The notes beneath the pieces were generated by a model. The model ran no database searches. It saw only the letters and a list, made by a program, of their open reading frames with translations, and had not been told where the DNA came from. A DNA stretch of 64,000 bases from assembly GCA_004335835.1 (NCBI GenBank), contig RWJK01000609.1, forward strand, positions 31,109 through 95,108, read 5' to 3'. The DNA is from Scenedesmus sp. ARA3. Lineage: Eukaryota > Chlorophyta > Chlorophyceae > Sphaeropleales > Scenedesmaceae. Below, in pieces: positions 34,814-45,700 of the stretch; the first letter of the stretch is position 1; every line of letters begins with the position of its first letter. The translations under genes and the position numbers were made by a program.

Positions 34814-37800
34814 GCTGCAGATGGGCATCCAGCTGGGGCCTACTACTGCTGCTGGCTTGACCACCACTGTTGCCGCTGCTGCCGCGCTGAGTGAGGTGGC
34901 TGCAGCTGATGCTGCTGTGCAAGCGCTGCGGCAGGCCACAGCTGCCGGGCTGCTGCTGATGTCAGCGCAAGTGCGGGTGCTGGTGGAGGCCTTTTCGGTA
35001 TGTGACGCCTGGCTGAGTTCACTGAACTCAGTTCATTGTGTCAACTGCTTTGAGGGTGGCGCAGCTGTGCATGCAGTGTTACATTGCCTTGCTGAATGTT
35101 GCTGTACAGGATGTGAGCACAACGCGTACCTGGCATGCGTACCTGGCCATATCACCCCACAGCAGTTGCCTTATCCAGTTGGCTGGCACTGGCTGTTGAT
35201 TGTGTATGATTCTTGTGTGTTGCTGCTGCCACTGCTGCTGCAGCTATCCCCGCACAGGGTTGAGGTGGCAGTGCTGTGCTGGCCAGTCACCCTGGACAGG
35301 GCAGACAACTACTGGACAGTGCTGTACTGCCTACAGGTGTGTGGGATTGTGTGTGGTGGTGCGTCAGCATTGTCGCCTGGGCAGCAGCTGCAGCAATTCT
35401 GCAGGACACACTCAACGCTGAAAGTATGAAATGCCTGTTGTACTTGCTTGTTCATGAATCCAACGTTGCTTAAGAAACAGCTCCTGCCGTGCCGCCGCTG
35501 CACTCACTCGACCACATCCACACCTAACCCACATGCTGCTGTTCTCCTCTGCCTGCCCCACCCCACGCCGCTGGACACTTGCATGCACACACCTCCTGCG
35601 CAACAACCGCACCCAGTGCCTGGAGCAGTCCAACCTGCTGCAGCGCCTGGGCCCCTGGCGCCTTTATACCCCCGGCCACGCCTCCTGCCACTGGGTGCTG
35701 GACCTGAGCAACCCCGGCCACGAGGAGGTGGCGCGCAAGCTGGTGGGGCTGGCAGTGGCGGGAGGGGAGCTGCCCAACTTCTGGAACATACGCCTGCGCG
35801 GTGAGCTGGCGGTGCTGTGGCAGCAGCAGCAGCGATGGCTGCACGATAACACTGCTGTGCCGCGGTACAGACAGTGTGCCGCTGCTGCCAGCAGCCGCAT
35901 GCCATGTGTTCAGCTGTGCTGCGCTGCCTGATGTGCTCCTGCCGCGCGCTGCCTCCTCCCCTGCCGCAGGCGTAAAGAAGGCGGTCAACGAGAACCAGAA
36001 CATGTGGGGCATGCTGACCGCGGAGTCGTTCACGCCCTTCCTGGAGTTTGACTTCCTGGGCGCTGACGCGTGGGCGGCATCTGGCAGGAGCGAGGCCGAG
36101 GTGGCGGGCATGACGCCTGGCGACAAGCTCAAGGCCCGCGCCAAGCAGGTGTGCCGGCTGCAGGGCGGGGACAATAGGAGGGGTGTGGAAGGAGGCGGCG
36201 GCATTGGTGTTGCTGACAGACAGGATGCATGCGTGGTTGTGAGCTAAGGGGTGAAAGGATGTGTGCAGCGGCCTTGCTGGCAGGCAGCATGATGTGCAGG
36301 ATGCAGCTGTTGCATGGCTCCGCTGTAGTATTGCCAGGGTGCGGCCGTTGTCAGCCACACAGCGCATGGTGACTTGCCGCGTCAAGCTAGCTGTGTATCA
36401 TAAGCTGCATCTCAGCCTCTGCGGGTTTGCGTGCTGCAGGCCGCGCGGCTAGAAGCGCAGCGAGCCAAGCAGCTGTACCCCTACAGCTGCGATGGCAGCA
36501 GCTGGGCGCGCCCGCCATGGGCCAGCTACGACAACCTCATGGCGCCACAGGTGCGCTGCTGCTGCTGCTGCTGCTGCTTTGTGCGGTTGCTTCCAGCCAG
36601 GGGTGAGGTTGCTGTAATTGGTCTCTGCCTGTATGGGGCTGCAATGCTGCAGGAAATGCTGCTCCGCACTGTGCTGCTGCAGAGACAAGCAAACAACATT
36701 TGCCTGTAGCCTGGTGTTGCATGTCTGCGCGCTTCGTTTGCTCGCACCAGACTTGCTGCTGCCTGCTGAATGCCTGCCTCGCACTGGCGCTGCTGCTGCT
36801 GCTGCTGCAGCTGGGCAAGACGCCCTGGGTGGCAGCCTGGGACCGTCTGCTGCGTGTGGTGCTGCGCCTGGAGCTGCGCTGCGGCAGCCTCAGCAGGGAC
36901 AGCAGCGCGCTGCAGGAGGCCTTCAAGGCGGCGGCTGTGTCAGAGCAGCGCGTGGCAGCAGCAGCGGCACCGGCAGCAGCAAAGGCAGGCAGCCGGGGGA
37001 ACAGCAGCAGTGGGGCGGCCGGCAGCCAAGCAGCCAAGGACGCAGCGGCAGCAGCAGGCGAGGGTGCAGAGGGTGGCACAGCAGAGGTAGGGGAGCTGTG
37101 TATCACAGCACCTGAGCTTGAAGAGGTGAGTGGCTGCCGTCTGTGCATGGTGCAGCAGTCAGTGTGGCAGCGCATGCTATGCTTGCACTCACTGCTGCCA
37201 AGTGCGCAAGCATACCTATGCATTCGCTGCTTGGTGTGCAAGCATATCTGTGCATGTTGCAGCATGCCCTGCAGTGACGTCGTCAGAGCAGAGAGGTGAA
37301 GCCGTCCTGTTGTTGTGGCTGCAGCTGCTGCTGTTGTATACATGCTATGCTTGCGCTCCCTGCTGATGTGTGTGCAAGCATACCTCTGCAGTGGCTACTT
37401 GGTGTGCAAGCATATCTGTGAACAGTGCAGCATGCCCTGCAGAGCACCAGCATAAAGCGTTTTACTTCTTCTCTTGTTGCGGCTGCAGCTGCTGCGTGAC
37501 TGGGGCTACAACAAGTCGGACATCGGGCACTACCTTAAGCTCATGGAGGCCACGCTGCAGGCAGACGCAGATGCAAAGGCAGCAGCCAGGGTGGCAGCTG
37601 CAGCCGCTGCCGCCGCTGCAGAAGCAGCAGCAGCAGCAGCAGCGGCGGCGGCAGCTGCGCTTGACAGTGACAGCAGCGCCAGCTTGACGCGGCAAGCCAC
37701 AGGCACGCCCAAGTCAGCGCTGCGCCCCAGCAGCAGCCGCCTAGGTAGTGCTGATGCAGCCAGCTTCAACAGCAGGAGCCCTAGCCCAAGCAGTGATGGC

Positions 37801-38651
37801 AGCGTGCACAGTATTGCTGCTGCCGCCGCCTCTAGGCCTGCTTCTGGTCCGGAGGCTGCTGCTGCTGCTGCCAGCAGCAGCAAGCAGCGGCAGGGCTCAG
37901 CCAGCACACAGTTTGCAGCAGGCAGCAGCAGCAAGGGCAGCTCCGACAGCAGCAGCAGCAAGCGTGCTAGTGCGGCAGGGAACATCAGCAGGAGCGCCAG
38001 TCCGGCAGGCGCTGCAGCGGCACGCCGCATGAATGCGAGTGAGAGCGGCAGCTCTGCAGCGGCTGCCAGCAGCAGCGGTGGCACGTCTTCTGCTGGTGCC
38101 AGCAGCCGTCCATCCAGTGGCCAGGTGTCAGCTCTGGCTGCAAAGTTGGAGGTGAGCAGGCGGCATGTGGGGGGGGCTGCTTGGGTTGCCATGCAGTTGA
38201 TATCTACACCTTATGATGAGGAGGGGTGACTGTAGAAGCAGGGTAGGAGGACTTGCACAGAGCAAAGTGTGCTGGGCGTTGACAGCGGGTCTGTTACAGC
38301 TCAGCTAGCAAGTTGCGTACACTGCTTCAAGTTGAACTTCTGAGCAGCCTGTGCATAGTCCCATGCTGCGGGCTGCCAGTGCGCTGAAGCTCCTGTGCGC
38401 TGCTGTGCTGCTTCTGGGTGTGTGTGCAGGCCACTTTTGAGCGAGGCCTTACCTTCAGTGAGTTCCTGGCAGTGGTGATGGCTGAGCCCCCGAAGCAGGT
38501 TCGGCTCAAGGATGTGGCCCTGACAGTCAGCAGCATACTGGGTGCTGGAGGCGCAGGGGGCTTGCTGTCGAAGCTGAAGGAGAAGCAAAAAGCCCCAACA
38601 ACAAGTTCGGAAGCCCCTGCTACGCTCGAGGAGCAAGCCTCGCCAGCCTGA
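25521..38651 (+). CDS. giant LRR protein with DUF4476-like domains and a tripled module
   Basis: 24 exons, phases all consistent, ~2,364 residues: 25521-26542, 26844-26934, 27162-27500, 27776-28033, 28284-28418, 28692-28781, 29008-29151, 29453-30802, 31061-31300, 31570-31773, 32006-32138, 32483-32667, 32839-33063, 33317-33506, 33749-33869, 34159-34582, 34821-34997, 35244-35336, 35617-35800, 35970-36148, 36440-36550, 36811-37125, 37489-38151, 38430-38651. Order: Gln-rich N-terminus; about nine ribonuclease-inhibitor-type LRRs (~660-1335, e.g. LKELDLGWNQIK), split by a ~430-residue Ser/Ala/acidic insert; module copies at ~1354, ~1537 and ~1826; DUF4476-like helical domains at ~1450-1535 and ~1725-1825; a disordered Ser/Ala region; and an EF-hand-like end (GLTFSEFLAVVM). 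No signal peptide or membrane helix seen, so probably a cytosolic scaffold. The start is uncertain, and a small exon near 28111-28128 cannot be excluded. Confidence 0.78.
30949..31013 (+). repeat. intronic copy of exon edge (LRR gene, exon 9)
   Basis: Matches the start of the exon at 31061: the copy would encode LMDPGRNPSQFLLSANL against the real LLDPGRNPSQFLVSLNL. The C/T-rich acceptor region before it is duplicated as well, spacing 112 bases. Confidence 0.85.
31888..31934 (+). repeat. intronic copy of exon edge (LRR gene, exon 11)
   Basis: Behind its own CTGCAG it repeats the start of the exon at 32006 (ANVVLELLLLAG against ANVVLEVLLLAG), then diverges. The offset is 118 bases, so its use would shift the frame. 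Confidence 0.85.
32139..32210 (+). repeat. donor-anchored tandem repeat in LRR gene
   Basis: From the first intron base, a ~34-base unit (starting GTGAGC, then TTTGTGTTGTGAGG and AAAGGCT) is repeated twice and begun a third time. Each unit supplies another GTGAGC donor. An undetermined base (N) in a G run lies shortly downstream at 32230. Confidence 0.75.
33218..33310 (+). repeat. (CTG)31 tract next to a 3' splice site
   Basis: 31 uninterrupted CTG units end six bases before the exon at 33317 (CGTCAG, then ATTGCGGGC). The repeat occupies the place of the polypyrimidine tract of this LRR-gene intron. It is the longest microsatellite inside a gene in this window. Confidence 0.9.
37166..37445 (+). 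repeat. tandem duplication inside an LRR-gene intron
   Basis: 37166-37275 and 37341-37445 are diverged copies (sharing GCAAGCATACCT, TTGGTGTGCAAGCATATCTG and CAGCATGCCCTGCAG). Each ends in a CCCTGCAG acceptor-like site although the true acceptor is later, at 37488. This repeat contains no exon sequence. Confidence 0.7.
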
Positions 38652-38791
38652 CAAACGTCTCCGTGGATGACAAGACAGCTGGCAATGCCAGCTGGCAGGC
38701 AGTACCGTACGGCGCACGTGCAGGGCTGTTTTAGTGCCTTGCCTACGCTTTTGTTTTTACGTGTGGCTATTCTGACCAACGTCGGCTTGCT

Positions 38792-38796
38792 TGTAA
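38792..38796 (+). terminator. TGTAA polyadenylation word for the LRR gene
   Basis: TGTAA lies 140 bases past the stop at 38651, a typical distance for chlorophyte 3' ends. Confidence 0.5.
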
Positions 38797-39255
38797 CGAC
38801 AAGATGCAGCAGGCAGCCGATCAATGCCTGGATTGCGAGCGGCTGTATACAAGCTGAAAAATACCCAGATGTACTAAAGCACTGATGCGAGCACAAAAAA
38901 GAGTTTTTCCGAAACCAATGTGCAAGGATACGCCAACAGACCAGAAACATTGCAGAGGCGATCTCGTAGCTGCCATGATGGCTGTATAAACCCATCCGTG
39001 TAATACTTGCAGACTGACTGACTATGTGAGATTGTGGAAGCAGCACTCAAGGCCGGCAGCTCTCTTGTCGGAGGTGTTGGTTGGCTTGGGGGCATACGAC
39101 ACGCACAGATGCATGCACCGCCATACAACAAGCCTAATGATACAAGTGAAGCACCTTTCTGCTTTGCAGAAGTTTCCCGCTCCTCCGGTCACATGCACAG
39201 GTTCTGGTAGCGAGAGCTGTATAACACGTTTGCCGGGATGTCCCTTTTCCAAGCC

Positions 39256-39263
39256 TATAAATA
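39256..39263 (+). promoter_or_regulatory. TATA box upstream of PPDK
   Basis: TATAAATA is followed about 30 bases later by a plausible start region (CACATTGTATACAAC). It is 537 bases before the PPDK ATG, so the gene would have a long 5' leader, perhaps with a leader intron ending at the CAG near 39754. Confidence 0.5.
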
Positions 39264-39799
39264 CCTGGTTTCCGGCACCGACACCACATTGTATACAACA
39301 CAAGCTCATCTTGGTTTGAACCTATTGCTTTCGGAGAATACATATCCTGTCTGATACTGAGGGGCCACACGCATTGCCGCCTGCCGTCCAGGCCTAGGCC
39401 AGGTGAGGAGTGGTGTCCTGCATACTCATTGCATTCTCCTGTTGGTCTTTAGCATCGGATGCGAGGCAGCAAGAGCTGTTGTTTGCTTGCCACCTCCGAA
39501 ACGAGGAGTCCCGGCAATAGGCACGTAGTTGTGAGACATCCTTGCTTGATCCTGCATTGTTGTTGATTGAAGACAAAAGATCAGCAGCAGCGCATGGGAT
39601 GGACACGGCATCACGCTGGGCAGCGCGCCACAAACAGCCGGTGTACAGCGTGGGCACTGCTGCCTTCTGATTCAACTTGCTTTTATCTCATGAGGTTTCC
39701 TTGCATGCGTGGCTTTGACCTTGGTGTCGCCATGCTGGTGCTTTCGACACGCAGATCACCGACAAGACCACGTCACCTCTTTCCATCACAACAAGCACC

Positions 39800-42700
39800 A
39801 TGGCGCTCACACAGCCTCGCATCTTCACCTTCATTAAGGGCCAGTCCAAGGGCGACAAGAGCATGAAGGAGCTGGTGCGTGTCTTGAGCGAGTTGCTGCT
39901 GCCGGACATAACGCAACTGTCGCTGCTGCTGTGCTCTGCATGCATGGCAGCATAGCCCATTCATATACTTTTATATGCATCCTTTGCGTTTGTACAGCGG
40001 CGCTTGCAGTGCTTGCGTGCCTTTCGATCTATTGTATCAAAGTGCCAGCTCATCATGTCTCGCTCCTGCTGTTTCTCTGCTGCTCGCAGCTCGGTGGCAA
40101 GGGTGCCAACCTTTGCGAGATGGCCAAGTGTGGCGTGAACGTGCCTCCCGGCCTGACCATCACCACTGAGGTGTGCCAGGAGTTCTACAGGGTCGGTGAG
40201 TGCCACCAGACACCCTGCTGCTGCTACGGCTGCTTCGACTGCTGCAGCTGCTGCTGTTTGCCGCATATGCTGCCGCAGCTTGCACACTATCACCTGCTAA
40301 TCAGCGCCAGCATCCTTGTACAACAGCCATCCAGTCAGACCAAACCATTCGACGTGTCCCACTGCTGTACCCATTTCCCGCCTCCTCCATACACTCGCTG
40401 ACTCACCCTGCTACCACCTCTCCCTGCTACTGCCTCTCCCTGCTGCCTTTCCCCGCTGCCTCTCCCCACTGCTGCTGCTGTAACACTCAAAACAGGCGGC
40501 GACCTGCCCCCCGGCCTCATGGACGAGGTGCGTGCCGCAGTGTCCCAGGTGGAGGCCGCCATGGGCAAGAAGTTTGGCGACGTGAACAACACGCTGCTGT
40601 TCAGTGTGCGCTCCGGCGCTGCCATGTCCATGCCCGGCATGATGGACACCGTGCTCAATGTGGGCCTGAACGACACCGTGGTGGAGGGCCTGGCAAAGCA
40701 GGTCAACGAGCGCTTCGCGTGGGACTGCTACAGGCGCCTGCTGCAGGTGAGGTCCGGGCGTATGTGTCTGTGGCTGGGCCGTGGGTGTGTTTTACGGCGC
40801 CAGAATGCTGCCGTTGCATGTGGTATTGTTTAGGCTAATGCTGCTTCAGGCTGCGCCTTTGCCCTGCTGCTGAACGGCACGTGCAAGCTGTCACCTGCAG
40901 ACATGCACCTGCCTGGCCTCTGCCACAATCCCTACCTGTGTTGTCCTCCTGTTGCACGCTGTTGCTCGCTCCCCTGTCCCCTGCCCTCCAGCAGCTGTTT
41001 GTCGGCGTGATGCTGTGCAACCCCCCTAGTCTTTTCAATGCTCCCGTCCTCCTCCTGCCTCTGCCTGACAATCTGCTGCTCTCTGCCGCCCCCTGCACCC
41101 CCTCCCCTCCCACCACCTGCACAGATGTTTGGTGATGTGGTGCTGGGCACCCCTTGTTGTTTTGATCGATGCTCCCCATCCTGCTTGTGTTTGACAATCT
41201 GCTGCTCTCCCTTCCCTTCCCTTTCTGCAGATGTTTGGTGATGTGGTGCTGGGCATCGAGCACGAGGAGTTTGAGCACGAGCTGTCCGCCATCAAGAAGG
41301 CTGCCGGCGCCAAGTTTGACATCGAGCTGACCGCCGCGCACCTGAAGGAGCTGGTGACCAAGTACAAGGTCGTGTATGTGAAGAACAAGCAGGTGCTGCC
41401 CGAGGACCCATGGGAGCAGCTGCGCATGGGCGTGGACGCCGTGTTCAGGTGCGGTGCAGGGTGTGGGTGTACGAAACGGTCAAGTCAAACTGATTGTGCT
41501 GAGGTGGATCTGATGCATGGGTGTGGATGCGTGCTCAGAGGCTGGAATTGTGCAGCGCTGTGGGGAGTGCTGTTTGTTTGGGAAGCTGTGCGATTGATAG
41601 TAGCTGGCGTTCCGCTCCAGTGCTCTTAGTGCTGAAGCGTTGGCTGGGTCAAGCTTGACAGGCATGTGCCTGTGTACTCGACCGAGCCAGCGCTTGGGCA
41701 CTGGCAGCATTACTAACACCCTGCTGCGCCACCACTTCGGCGCGCGCAGCACATTATGATGCTTAACACGAGTTTTGTTAGTATACTTGTGTGTAAGATG
41801 CTTGTGTGAGTGAAGCCATCACTGCAAGCTGCTGAAGACATCACTGCAAGCTGCTGACACGATGACACAGGACAAGACAGCCGGCGGATCAATCATTATC
41901 CTGCATGCCACCCAGGACTGCTGAAGTTCTCTCAACCCTGTTTGCTGCCTTCTGTGTGTCTTCCCCTGTTCCCCTCTGCTGCCCCTCATCCCCGCAGGTC
42001 CTGGAACATCCCCCGCGCCGTCAAGTACAGGGAGATCAACAAGATCACCGGGCTCAAGGGCACAGCCGTCAACGTGCAGACCATGGTGTACGGCAACGTG
42101 AACGACAACAGCGGCACGGGCGTGCTGTTCACGCGCAACCCCGCCAACGGCACCAACGAGCTCTACGGAGAGTTCCTGATCAACGCGCAGGGCGAGGACG
42201 TGGTGGCAGGCATCAGGTGGGCCTCAGGGTCTTGGCTGCATGGGAGGGTTCGATGCTGCTGATGTGTGCTGTTGGTGCTGCTTCACTGTGTGCTGCTGCT
42301 GCTGCTGCTGCTGCTGTTTGAATAGACAGCAGAAGGGCGAGGACGTGGTGGCAGGCATCAGGTGGATTTTGATATTGTGCCAGGTGTGGTGCTGCTGTGC
42401 ACCCCCTTGCAGGACGCCCATGCCCATCGCGCTGCTCAAGGAGAAGATGCCCACCATCTACAAGGAGCTGCACGACACCGTGAAGATGCTGGAGCGCCAC
42501 ATGCACGACATGCAGGACACGGAGTTCACGGTGCAGGACGGCGTGCTGTTCATGCTGCAGACGCGCAACGGCAAGCGCACCGGGCCAGCCGCGCTGCGCA
42601 TTGCCATTGACCTGGAGGCAGAGGTGAGATTTGTTGTGGTGCTGCTGCTGCTGCTGCTCTATATCTGTTGTGGTGCTGCTGCTGCTGCTGCTGCTCTAGA

Positions 42701-45700
42701 TGTAAGTGAATCAAACAGTAAGTTGCACCTGTTGTATCGCCATCGACCTGGAGGCAGAGTTGAGGCAGGGTGCTGTTGCTGATGCCGCACATGCTTCTGC
42801 AGCTTTGTGATGCCATTTTCAACAGTTTCGTGGCCATAAACAGCATGAGAACATTGCTACTGCTTGTGGTGCTCCGTGGCTATCGCTAATCAAGTGGCAA
42901 GCTTTTCGCGCCTGGACTGGGCGGTACGTCTAGCCCACGCGAAACGCTTGCTCCTTGATTGGCACAACAGCTCAGCCAATGCTTGTCTCTCACTAGTCTA
43001 GGATAACCATAAGTTACATTTAACACATTTCACACCATCTGCATATCATGTATAACTTGTAGTCTGCTGGCAATTAATCCTCTCGCTGCTGCTGCTGCTG
43101 CTGCTGCATGCTCTCACCCCACCCTGCAGGGCCTGGTGGACAGCGATGGCACTGTCTTGATAATGAATCAGCTGCTGACTCCTGCTTCTGTTGCTGCTGC
43201 CGCTGCTGCAATCCTTCACAGGGCCTGGTCGACTCTGATGGTGCTGTGATGATGGTGGAGCCGCGCCACCTGGACCAGCTGCTGACTCCTGTTGCTGCTG
43301 CCCTTGCTGCTGCTGCTGGTGCTGCAACCCCCTACCTGCAGGGCCTGGTGGACTCTGATGGTGCTGTGATGATGGTGGAGCCCCGCCACCTGGACCAGCT
43401 GCTGCACCCCATGTTTGAGAACGAGAAGGCCTACCAGCGCGACGTCATCACCAAGGGACTGGGCGCGTCACCAGGCGCAGCAGTCGGCAAGCTGGTGTTC
43501 ACAGCAGGTGCGGCGCTGCTGCTCTGGGGTTTGCACGTGTGTTTGGCTGCTTAGTTCTTTTGCACAACCTGCTTGGTCTTCGGCAGCGAGTTACTCACGT
43601 GCTGTACCATGGTATGGCTTGCCAGACCTGTCCTAATGTGGCGCTGCGCATGGTTGCCCTTTGACAACTTGCTGCTCACTTACTCTGCTCTGCGCCGCAC
43701 CTTCCTGCTTCTTTTGCTGCTGCCTTCTAACCCTGCAGAGGACGCTGAGGCCTGGAAGGCCAAGGGCGAGGCAGTCATCCTGTGCAGGCAGGAGACCTCC
43801 CCTGAGGATGTGGGCGGCATGCACGCCGCTGAGGGCATCCTGACCAGCCGCGGTGGCATGACCAGCCACGCTGCAGTGGTGGCGCGCGGCTGGGGCAAGC
43901 CGTGCTGCTGCGGCTGCGAGGAGCTCATTGTGGACGCGTTCGCCAAGACGCTCAAGGCGCCCGTGAGTGACTGTGGTGACTGCTGCTGGTGTGCCTAGTT
44001 ATGTGCTGTTCGTTGGCTTGTCTTCTGCATAGCTCATCTTGGACGCGTTCGCCAAGATGCTCAAGGCGCCCGTGAGTAGCTTTGGTGACTGCTGCTGCCT
44101 TGCTTAGTTGTGCGCTGTTCATCGACTTGTCGGCAGCATGGTGCAGGGTGCAGCACCTGCTTTTATGCAGCGCTGTGTCATCCTTTGCATTCACCTATCC
44201 TCGCTACCTTGTCCTGCAGGCATTCTTGCGGTCCTTGATATTAAACCCTCTGCTGTGCTGCCCGTCTGCGTCACCTGTTCTTGCTGTTCCCTGCAGAACG
44301 GCGTGGTGCTGAAGGAGGGCGACTTTGTGTCGCTCAACGGCGTGACGGGCGAGGTCATCAAGGGCGCGCAGCCCGTGAAGAAGCCCGCCATGACGGGCGA
44401 CCTGGGCACCTTCATGAAGTGGGTGGACGCCAAGCGCCGCCTGCGCGTGCTCACCAACGCAGGTGAGGGCAGGGAAGATGGGGAAAGTGTAATCAGCCAG
44501 CAGCAGTAGACGGTGCATGCATGCATTGTTTGTGTTGTAGAGTGTGTTTATAATATGGCTGTAAAATGGCCTTTTATTATAATATGGCTGTTTATTATCT
44601 GGCTTCATGCAGCTGTGATGACGCGTGCACTGTCTTGCAAATTCAAAAACATATCCGTCCCCAGTAAAACCATTACTTTCCCTCACACCCTTGCACCTGC
44701 TGCGCTGCTGCTGCCATCCCACAGACACCCCCGAGGATGCCAAGGTGGCCATTGCCAACGGCGCGCAGGGCATCGGCCTCACCCGCACGGAGCACATGTT
44801 CTTCGCCACACACCAGCGCATTGCTGCTGTGCGCCGCATGATCGCCGCTGTTGAGCTGGGCAGCCCCGCTGCTGCTGAGGCGCTCAAGGAGCTGCAGGGC
44901 TACCAGACCCAGGTGCGGCAGCGTGTTACTTTAAATTTGTTTAGAGGTAAATTTGAAAATTAGCATAAACATGGCAGTTTCCTTGCTGAGGTTTAGTCTG
45001 CAAGTGGCTTGGTGCGTTCCTGCAAGCCGCCAAAGTCGCTGTTTGCACAGGCATGCTACAGCTTGTGTTGCCGAACCTGCTCTAATGTTTGTCTGTCATT
45101 TGACCAATGTTTGACTGAGCCAATGTTTGACCGATGTTTGACTGATGTTTGACCGCTGCCTTGCAGGACTTTGAAGGCATCTTCCGCGCCATGGACGGCT
45201 ACCCAGTGACCATCCGCATGCTGGACCCGCCCCTGCACGAGTTCCTGCCCCAGGAGGGCCCTGCCCTTAAGAAGCTGTGCGAGCAGCTGGCCAAGGAGCT
45301 CAACACAGACACGGAGACAGTCACGCGCCGCCTGGAGGGCCTGCACGAGTGCAACCCCATGATGGTGCGTTGCGGTGACAAGCTGCCAGCAGCAGTAGCA
45401 GCAGCAGTGGCAAAGCAGGGCTATCACGTGTATGTGGATGCTTACAGCAGTGCAGATTGCTGTGGTGGTGCCTTGTGAGTCATCCCCACTGCTACCTTGG
45501 TGGAACCATATGTTACCAACTCAACCACACTGCTGCTGCTGCCGCCTGCGTGCTCATGTGCACACCTGCAGGGCCTGCGCGGCTGCCGCCTGGGCACGGT
45601 GCACCCCGAGATCACCGAGATGCAGGTGCGTGCCATCATTGAGGCTGCAGTCAACGTGGCCAAGGAGGGCATCAGGGTGCACCCGCACATCATGATCCCC

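Noticed and set aside
41905..42321. Alternative plus-strand frame over PPDK exon 5
   Set aside because: Shadow of the real exon, which matches PPDK residue by residue in another frame.
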